A stretch of 64,000 bases of DNA from positions 62,001 through 126,000 of the forward strand of contig NZ_CP046452.1 in the NCBI RefSeq assembly GCF_009734385.1. The letters are read 5' to 3'. Source of the stretch: Corynebacterium kalinowskii (GTDB taxonomy: Bacteria; Actinomycetota; Actinomycetes; Mycobacteriales; Mycobacteriaceae). Below, piece after piece: positions 58,338-64,000 of this stretch. Positions within the stretch are counted from its first letter, which is position 1, and the number at the start of each line of letters is the position of its first letter. The translations under genes were made by a program, and so were the position numbers. The notes below the pieces were generated by a model. The model did not search any database. It was given only the letters and a program-made list of their open reading frames with translations, and was not told the DNA's origin.

Positions 58338-59771
58338 ATGGGGCAAGAAGCTGACAATACGCGCGCAAAACTGGATCTCATCAAAAACACCGTCATCCTT
58401 GCGTTTGGTAAGTTTTCTTCGCAAATCATCGTGTTCTTGATGCTGCCTCTTTATACCTCATATTTGAGTCCAAATGAATACGGCGTGGTCGATCTTGTGG
58501 TGACTTATGCCGCCCTTTTGGCACCAACGTTGACAATTCAAATGGAGATGGCAGTCTTTCGGTTCTTGATCGAGAATCGCGAAAATAAGCCTGGGATCAC
58601 AAAAGTGATCACGAATGCGCTTTCCGTAGCGATAGCTTTGACGATTATTTGTTTATCGATCAGCATTGTCGTCAACATTTTTGTAGATATACCGCACTTC
58701 TATCTGATTTTGTGCATCATTGTCGCGGCATTCTTTGCCGGTTTTCTCTTGCAAACGTCTCGTGGGCTGGGTAAGAATCTCAACTACGCGATTGCAAGCA
58801 TTTTGACTGGCCTAACCACAGTGATCTCCAATGTCATGTTGATTGTGGTCTATAAGCTTGGGGCCACTGGCATGTTGGTTTCATTGTTGCTTTCTTATCT
58901 AATTCCAATTATCTATTTGCTGATTTCGCTTAAGTTCTGGCAGTATCTGAACTTCTCGACTCTTGAAAAGACATATCGCAGCAAGCTCATACGCTATTCC
59001 GCGCCACTTGTGCCGAATGGTGTTGCTTGGTGGGTAATCAACGCAGCGGATCGCACTATCATCCTGTTTGCATTGGGCCTTGCAGCTAATGGCGTTTACG
59101 CAGTTTCGACTCGGTTCGCGATGATCTACTCTGCTGTATTTGCGATCTTTTCAATGTCTTGGACAGAGTCCGCTTCGGTGCATATTCGGAGCGAGCAACG
59201 AGATCGATATTTTACAGAAACAATCGATAGTGCATTGCGTTTCTTTGGTTCTGTGGGCGTACTGATTATTGCGGTTTTGCCCTTCGTATTCACGCTGTTT
59301 GTAGCAGAGAATTTCCGTGAGGCTTATCTGTACATTCCTCTGATGATGATTGGTGCGGTGCTCAATTCGATTGTCGGCCTTTACGGCGGAATCTATGTCG
59401 CACTGAAGAAGACAGGCAAGGTCGCCACCACCTCAGTGTTCGCTACCGTAATTAGTCTTGCGATCAATCTCGTATTTATTAAAGTGTTTGGGCTGTTCGC
59501 TGCAGCGTCTGCGGGTGGTATTGCATTCCTTGCTATGGCCATTTACCGGCACTTCGACCTACAAAAATTTGTGGCTGTAAGGTTCCGGTTCCAGACCTTG
59601 GGATTATTATTCGTTGCTTTCGGAATGGTTACGACTTCGTATTACCTTCGCTTGGAATGGCTACATATCATCGCCTTAGTTGCAGCGTTGATATTCGGCT
59701 ACGCAATGAATCGCAATGAGCTGAAGTTCTTAGGCAAGAAGGCTCTCGGGGCTATACCCTACAAGCGATAG
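58338..59771 (+). CDS. Wzx-type oligosaccharide flippase
   Basis: The 477-residue protein has about fourteen TM segments and begins KNTVILAFGKFSSQIIVFLMLPLYTSYLSPNEYGVVDLVVTYA, the typical opening of the polysaccharide-transport (PST/MATE-like) flippase family. The ATG at 58338, with AGAGAGG nine bases upstream, is preferred to upstream starts. It would move the lipid-linked oligosaccharide built by the neighbouring enzymes across the membrane. It faces the minus-strand Pgl-like genes. Confidence 0.88.
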   Translation: MGQEADNTRAKLDLIKNTVILAFGKFSSQIIVFLMLPLYTSYLSPNEYGVVDLVVTYAALLAPTLTIQMEMAVFRFLIENRENKPGITKVITNALSVAIALTIICLSISIVVNIFVDIPHFYLILCIIVAAFFAGFLLQTSRGLGKNLNYAIASILTGLTTVISNVMLIVVYKLGATGMLVSLLLSYLIPIIYLLISLKFWQYLNFSTLEKTYRSKLIRYSAPLVPNGVAWWVINAADRTIILFALGLAANGVYAVSTRFAMIYSAVFAIFSMSWTESASVHIRSEQRDRYFTETIDSALRFFGSVGVLIIAVLPFVFTLFVAENFREAYLYIPLMMIGAVLNSIVGLYGGIYVALKKTGKVATTSVFATVISLAINLVFIKVFGLFAAASAGGIAFLAMAIYRHFDLQKFVAVRFRFQTLGLLFVAFGMVTTSYYLRLEWLHIIALVAALIFGYAMNRNELKFLGKKALGAIPYKR

Positions 59772-59811
59772 GCACGCACTCAATTACAGCCCCGAGCCAA
59801 TTGAGAGGTTT

Positions 59812-60933
59812 CTAGCCAGTAATAAAGCTCAGCGTTTCGCGCCAGACATACTCTTGATCAAAGTGCTTTTCGGCACGTTTGCGAGCCGCAGTTCCAAATC
59901 TCTCGACTAGATCTGGATTCTCAATCAGATTCTGGATCGCATCTGCCAGTGCTCTTGAATCATGCACAGGAAAGATCGAACCAGTCTCTCCGTCAACCAC
60001 AGAGTCTCGGACACCGGTGCCATCCGACACGACGGCGGGCACGCCCATGGACGCTGCTTCAAGTACTACGTTGGGAAACCCCTCGCGCAGGCTGGGGAGA
60101 ACTAGTACGTCCATGGCTTGGTAGTAGGGCCTGGTGTCTTGGGCGTAGCCGACAAAGTCGAGGACGGAGGAAACCCGGTCCGAGATGGTCTTTTGAAATC
60201 CTTCATCATTGCCAACAATTACGGCTGATACATTGCGCCCTCGAGTAATGAGCAATTCGAGGGCATCGATGAAGGTATCAATTCCCTTGTCAGGGTGGAG
60301 TCGGCCGACGAACCCCAACGTCATGACAGAATTGGCGGAATTCTTGCCCTCGAAAGCGGTGCAGTCGGGGCTTGCAGCACATCCTGCAGGAGAAAAATAC
60401 TCGAGGTCGACGCCATGCGAAGATCCCTTCCCAATGACGGTCAGGTGCTTTGGGTTAGCTAGATGTAGGCTCTGGTAGCGTTTTGCGAGGCTGTCACTGT
60501 TGGCCAGCACCGACGTCGACAAGCGTGCCGTTACCAACTCAAGGGCGGTGAGCACCGCACGACCAGGTCCGTGCACAGTTTCGAGACGAAGTCCCCACAG
60601 CTGGTAGATTCTGGTCGGCACCCGAGTGATGAAAGACGCCATGCTGCCGAGTAGAGATGCCTTTGGCGTTGCATACACCATGACCTCAGGCTTGATGCTT
60701 CGTAGAGCTTTCACGAGTGAGAACAGCGACCAAAGATCTTGCTTCGGGCTCGGGTCTCGACGCATGGAGATCGGTACGAATCTCAGCGAACCATCACCGA
60801 TACGTTCAAAATGTTCCTCGAGACCATCCGCCAGTACCGTAATTTCGTGTCCGTTCGTCGCTGCAAAGCGAGCGAACCCTTGCACGAAGGTATCAGCAGT
60901 GACTCGAGCAGTGACTGCAATTGCGATTCTCAA
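59812..60933 (-). CDS. Glycosyltransferase, GT4 family (PglA-like)
   Basis: The 373-residue GT-B enzyme shows LGFVGRLHPDKGIDTFIDAL, SAVIVGNDEGFQ and DVLVLPSLREGFPNVVLEAASMGVPAVVSDGTGVRDSV. The last carries the E-x7-E motif (EGFPNVVLE), intact here. Upstream VYATPKASLLGSMASFITRVPTRIYQLWG matches the N-terminal domain of WcaC/PglA-type enzymes. It lies next to the PglD-like gene on the same strand with a 57-base gap. It probably adds the second sugar to the undecaprenyl-linked bacillosamine-type residue. Confidence 0.87.
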   Translation of the reverse strand: MRIAIAVTARVTADTFVQGFARFAATNGHEITVLADGLEEHFERIGDGSLRFVPISMRRDPSPKQDLWSLFSLVKALRSIKPEVMVYATPKASLLGSMASFITRVPTRIYQLWGLRLETVHGPGRAVLTALELVTARLSTSVLANSDSLAKRYQSLHLANPKHLTVIGKGSSHGVDLEYFSPAGCAASPDCTAFEGKNSANSVMTLGFVGRLHPDKGIDTFIDALELLITRGRNVSAVIVGNDEGFQKTISDRVSSVLDFVGYAQDTRPYYQAMDVLVLPSLREGFPNVVLEAASMGVPAVVSDGTGVRDSVVDGETGSIFPVHDSRALADAIQNLIENPDLVERFGTAARKRAEKHFDQEYVWRETLSFITG

Positions 60934-60990
60934 AGTTTCTTTCCTACGGTAGTTTTTGCATCAATTCGGACCGATGCTGTTCGGAGCGAA

Positions 60991-61635
60991 CTACGACCAG
61001 CGTGCGGGCACTCCGACGGCGACCTTGGATGAAGGCACGTTCTTGGTCACCACAGCTCCAGCGCCGATGGTGCACTTTTCGCTAATGGTTAGGCCTTGCA
61101 GAACGATTGACTTCGCACCAACCAGAGTGTAGCTCTCTACGAGGACTTCGCCAGAAATCACCGAGGCAGGATTAATGGACACGTAGTCTTGCAGGATTGA
61201 ATCGTGGCCAATCGTTGCCACTGGATTGACGTGGACATGCTTGCCCAACTGGACATTAGTGGAAATGACTGCGCCACTGCACACGACTGAGCCTGCGCCG
61301 GTCACGAATCGCGAGCCAATGATCGCGGTCGGGTGGATGGCGGTGAAAGGCTCAAATCCTGCCAGATCGAATTTTGCGCAGAGCATTTGCCGAATCACCG
61401 GATTGCCGATGGCAACGAGGTATTGGACGGAAACGTCGGCGTGTGCAATCCAATCATCGATGCGACCCAAATACGAGATGCCCCGATCAGCCAACCTTTC
61501 CAAGTTGATGTTCGAGGGGCCGTCGTCAAGCACACCGGCGATTTCCACATCGCTGCCAGCCGCGATCATTGCCTCGAGAACATCGAGTGTTTCGCGGCCG
61601 AACCCAGATGCGCCGACTATGACTACGCTAGTCAT
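60991..61635 (-). CDS. Sugar N-acetyltransferase (PglD/NeuD-like)
   Basis: The 214-residue protein has an N-terminal nucleotide-sugar-binding fold ([22 protein letters not shown], where VIGAGGxGxxV is typical). A left-handed parallel beta-helix of hexapeptide repeats follows (IHPTAIIGSRFVTGAGSVVCSGAVI ... VHVNPVATIGHDSILQDYVSINPASVISGEVLV), with the His of GHD as likely catalytic base. It acetylates the amino sugar made by the PglE-like enzyme. The ATG at 61635 overlaps the sugar transferase stop by 8 bp. Confidence 0.87.
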   Translation of the reverse strand: MTSVVIVGASGFGRETLDVLEAMIAAGSDVEIAGVLDDGPSNINLERLADRGISYLGRIDDWIAHADVSVQYLVAIGNPVIRQMLCAKFDLAGFEPFTAIHPTAIIGSRFVTGAGSVVCSGAVISTNVQLGKHVHVNPVATIGHDSILQDYVSINPASVISGEVLVESYTLVGAKSIVLQGLTISEKCTIGAGAVVTKNVPSSKVAVGVPARWS

Positions 61636-62254
61636 CTGCGGAATCCATCGAGCCAGTGAACGCCGGCATCGTGGCATGACCTTCCTGACTGATGCCTTCC
61701 CGAACGAGGACAGCTCGAACAGTCTTACGAAGAATGTCTAGGTCCAGCTTCAAACTGCGGTAATCCACGTACTCGACGTCGTAGGCAAAGCGGTCTTCCC
61801 AGGACACTGAGTTTCGGCCACTAACTTGTGCAAGGCCGGTGACTCCCGGGCGAACCTCGTGGCGGCGTGCCTGTTCAGGAGTGTACAAATCCAGGTAGCT
61901 GACCAAAAGAGGACGCGGGCCGACAAGGCTCATGTCTCCCTTGAAGACATTCAACAGCGTTGGAAGCTCATCGAGGCTTGTCTTGCGCAGGAATTTACCG
62001 AACGAGGTTAGCCGTTCCTCGTCAGTGACATGAGTTTCGTCCGGCTCCAGCATGGTCCGGAACTTGATCATCTGGAAGACTTTTCCATCCTTTCCAGGCC
62101 GATCCTGCTTGAAAAATACTGGCTGACCATGAAACTTATACACGGCGAGCCCAACTGCCACCTGAAGTGGAGCCGAGACTACAAGGCCAGCGCCACTGAC
62201 TGCAATATCAATGAGTCGTTTAAGGCTGTCGTAGCCTTTCTCCTTAGGAGCCAC
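61628..62254 (-). CDS. Initiating phosphoglycosyl transferase (PglC-like sugar transferase)
   Basis: The 208-residue monotopic enzyme begins [22 protein letters not shown] (re-entrant membrane helix). It continues [24 protein letters not shown] and [25 protein letters not shown], with the DE pair in SLDELP as the catalytic Asp-Glu of this family. Length is that of minimal PglC proteins. The GTG at 62254 was chosen because the family begins there and it overlaps the aminotransferase gene by 11 bp. A longer reading frame upstream is the shadow of that gene. It transfers the sugar phosphate to undecaprenyl phosphate. Confidence 0.88.
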   Translation of the reverse strand: MAPKEKGYDSLKRLIDIAVSGAGLVVSAPLQVAVGLAVYKFHGQPVFFKQDRPGKDGKVFQMIKFRTMLEPDETHVTDEERLTSFGKFLRKTSLDELPTLLNVFKGDMSLVGPRPLLVSYLDLYTPEQARRHEVRPGVTGLAQVSGRNSVSWEDRFAYDVEYVDYRSLKLDLDILRKTVRAVLVREGISQEGHATMPAFTGSMDSADD

Positions 62255-63401
62255 TGTGTACCGCCAAGAAACGCTTGATGGCATCAGAGATCCGCTGCTT
62301 TTCGTCGTCAGTGAGCGCAGAGCCACTAGGTAGGGAAATGCCCGTTTGGAAGAGTCGCTCGCCACAGCCGTCGACAAATGCGCGGTGGTGCTGGTAGATC
62401 GGCTGCAGGTGCATTGGCTTCCACAACGGACGAGCCTCGATGTTTTCCTCGAGGAGGGCCAGGCGAAGGTCCTCAGAAGTAAAGCTAGCGCTCTCAACAT
62501 CGACGATTACAGAGGTGAGCCAGAAATTATCATGCGTGTCGCCACCATCCACGCCGGATGGCTCTCCGAACATGCTCACGCCCGCTACACCCTCAAACAG
62601 CGAGCGGTAGAAAAGGCGATTCTGGCGACGCTTCTCCATCATCACGTCGAGGCGAGACAGCTGGGCGCGACCCATAGCAGCCAGAATGTTGGACATGCGG
62701 TAGTTGAAGCCGATGTCCGTGTGTTCGTAGTGCACGACCGGCTGGCGGGCCTGGGTGGCCAGGTAGCGCACGTGATCGGCGAATTCCTTGTCGTCGGTAA
62801 GCAATGCGCCGCCGCCGGACGTCGTCATGATCTTGTTGCCGTTGAAGGAAACTGCTGCGGCCACTCCGAAGCTGGGAGCTGGCTTTCCATTTCGCACTGC
62901 GCCTAGGGATTCAGCTGCGTCGGAGAACACTGGAACGTCGTATTCAGTGCAAACTTCTGCGATACCCTCATGGTCTACTACCTTGCCCAGGAGGTCGACC
63001 GGCACGACTGCCTTGACTTCCTTGCCCTCAGCTTTGAGTGTTTCAAGGGCGTTGCGGAGCAGCTCGACGCTCATGTTTCCAGTTTCGTCGCAATCTACGA
63101 AGACCGGGGTTGCACCCGTGTAGGAAATCGCATTGGTCGTGGCGGCGAAGGTCATTGATGAGGTAAGCACAAGATCCCCAGGGCCGATGCCCATGGTGAG
63201 GAGTCCGAGGTGCAAAGCTGCGGTGCCGGAAGACAAAGCCACGGCATGCTCACGTCCACAGTATTGGGCTAGCTCTTCTTCGAATGCATTTACTTCTGGG
63301 CCCAAAGGCGCAATCCATCCCGAACGAAACGCTCTGACGAGTGCGTCCTCTTCGAGTTGGGAGACGTCTGGGGATGAGAGGTAAATCTTTGGGTTAGTCA
63401 T
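62244..63401 (-). CDS. DegT/DnrJ/EryC1 aminotransferase (PglE-like)
   Basis: The 385-residue PLP enzyme starts IYLSSPDVSQLEEDALVRAFRSGWIAPLGPEVNAFEEELA, as UDP-sugar C4 aminotransferases do. The PLP-binding Lys is in VSFNGNKIMTTSGGGAL. HAVALSSGTAALHLGL and DAAESLGA are the phosphate- and ring-binding stretches. It would convert the 4-keto sugar from the PglF-like dehydratase into UDP-4-amino-4,6-dideoxy-GlcNAc. It starts at the base where the dehydratase stop codon ends (63401), so the genes are coupled. Confidence 0.9.
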   Translation of the reverse strand: MTNPKIYLSSPDVSQLEEDALVRAFRSGWIAPLGPEVNAFEEELAQYCGREHAVALSSGTAALHLGLLTMGIGPGDLVLTSSMTFAATTNAISYTGATPVFVDCDETGNMSVELLRNALETLKAEGKEVKAVVPVDLLGKVVDHEGIAEVCTEYDVPVFSDAAESLGAVRNGKPAPSFGVAAAVSFNGNKIMTTSGGGALLTDDKEFADHVRYLATQARQPVVHYEHTDIGFNYRMSNILAAMGRAQLSRLDVMMEKRRQNRLFYRSLFEGVAGVSMFGEPSGVDGGDTHDNFWLTSVIVDVESASFTSEDLRLALLEENIEARPLWKPMHLQPIYQHHRAFVDGCGERLFQTGISLPSGSALTDDEKQRISDAIKRFLAVHSGS

Positions 63402-64000
63402 TAGCTGTGCTCCACATTCTTGTTGTTAGATTTTCCGATGCGGGCCATGAACTGGTCCTTGTCTAGGTTTTGAGGGGACAGGCTGTCTGCGTGGGCGTGC
63501 GAAACCTTGGGATGGAATGGGCGATCTTCCGTTTCACCTTCGCCAACCAGCTCCTCATGCATTTTCTCGCCTTCGCGGAGGCCGGTGAAAACGATGTCGA
63601 TGTCCTTGCCGGACATCTTGATCATGCGCTGGGCGATTTCAAGAATGCTGACTGGTTCGCCCATGTCAAGAATCAAGACTTCACCAGAGCGGCCAATGCC
63701 ACCCGCCTGCAAGACGAGTTGGCATGCTTCTGGAATAGTCATGAAGAAGCGAGTGACATCCGGGTGAGTGACGGTAAGGGGTTTATTCTCTTGGATCAGG
63801 CGCGTGAAAGTAGGAAGCATGGATCCCCGACTGCCGATGACGTTGCCGAATCGAACAGAAAGGTATGTCTTACCGGTATGAGTGCCGTACCATGCAGTCA
63901 GCTTCTCTGCTACACGCTTAGAGTGTCCTAGCACGCTGGTCGGATTTGCCGCCTTGTCAGTCGAAATGTTGACGAAGGTTTCTACGTCAACAGCTGCGGC
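63401..64000 (-). CDS. C-terminal part of a PglF/CapD-like nucleotide-sugar dehydratase, start beyond window
   Basis: The frame is open to the right edge (VETFVNISTDKAANPTSVLG) and lacks a start. Seen are the SDR catalytic context STDKAANPTSVLGHSKRVAEKL, then YLSVRFGNVIGSRGSMLPTF, VTRFFMTIPEACQLVLQAG, SILEIAQRMI and GLREGEKMHEELVGE. These are hallmarks of the FlaA1/PglF/CapD 4,6-dehydratase family. It makes the 4-keto-6-deoxy sugar used by the PglE-like enzyme. About 200 C-terminal residues are within the window. Membrane segments, if any, would be upstream. Confidence 0.9.
   Translation of the reverse strand, partial: AAAVDVETFVNISTDKAANPTSVLGHSKRVAEKLTAWYGTHTGKTYLSVRFGNVIGSRGSMLPTFTRLIQENKPLTVTHPDVTRFFMTIPEACQLVLQAGGIGRSGEVLILDMGEPVSILEIAQRMIKMSGKDIDIVFTGLREGEKMHEELVGEGETEDRPFHPKVSHAHADSLSPQNLDKDQFMARIGKSNNKNVEHS

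Noticed and set aside
61628..62500. A longer, 290-residue start for the PglC-like protein
   Set aside because: The first 82 residues overlap the aminotransferase gene and are Ser/Arg-rich without family similarity. The GTG at 62254 matches the family start.

Overview
The window looks like chromosomal DNA of a Corynebacterium or a close relative in the Mycobacteriales. The evidence is indirect: moderately GC-rich coding sequence, an IS6-family element of the type common in corynebacteria, a corynebacterial-style MksFEBG/JetABCD operon, an acetyl-CoA:succinate CoA-transferase next to a GlxA-type regulator, a CYP152-type P450, and several genes whose best start codon sits at a predicted transcription start (leaderless). 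No rRNA or tRNA gene was seen. Both window edges cut genes.

Layout. (1) 1-20.8 kb is an accessory region. It starts with a methyltransferase fused to a WYL domain and an NmrA-like/WYL-regulator divergent pair. Next come two likely defence genes: a YobI-type membrane P-loop NTPase and an ApeA-like HEPN protein. Then follows an unusual transposon-like block: an 8-bp-period GTAG array, a ribbon-helix-helix protein, tandem hairpins, a tyrosine-recombinase-fold protein lacking its nucleophile, and a DDE transposase. After decayed MFS and AraC remnants there is a 1682-residue STAND-like NTPase, an ABC-transporter stump, an intact IS6-family element and a 5'-truncated IS3-family element. (2) 21-29.8 kb returns to core-like genes: a three-gene operon of a GGDEF-EAL protein, a processive glycosyltransferase and a small membrane protein, then a MacB/FtsX-type ABC exporter pair, with two gene remnants between. 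(3) 29.9-37.9 kb is a second defence block: a complete type I Wadjet operon (jetABCD) converging on a toxin-antitoxin-chaperone module (HigB toxin, HigA antitoxin with C-terminal extension, SecB-like chaperone). The 3' end of the toxin gene is triplicated as a 29-bp tandem repeat. (4) 38-50.9 kb holds metabolic and envelope genes: App1-like phosphatase, GlxA regulator, CoA-transferase, CYP152 P450, L-aspartate oxidase, CaiB-like protein, flavin reductase, MOSC and DoxX/MauE proteins and a luciferase-like monooxygenase. Three copies of a palindromic intergenic repeat lie in 46.4-49.9 kb. (5) 51-64 kb holds a second ABC pair and then a surface-glycan locus: pyruvyltransferase-like protein, two GT4 glycosyltransferases, a Wzy-like membrane protein, a Wzx flippase, and a PglD/PglC/PglE/PglF-like set that would make and attach a diacetylbacillosamine-type sugar.

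How the parts fit. The two defence blocks act at different levels. Wadjet cleaves small circular DNA. The HEPN, YobI-like, STAND and toxin modules are candidates for abortive responses. The insertion sequences and decayed genes around the first block indicate repeated acquisition and loss. The c-di-GMP-type protein and the synthase translated with it suggest second-messenger control of an exopolysaccharide. The 54-64 kb locus would build a separate lipid-linked glycan.
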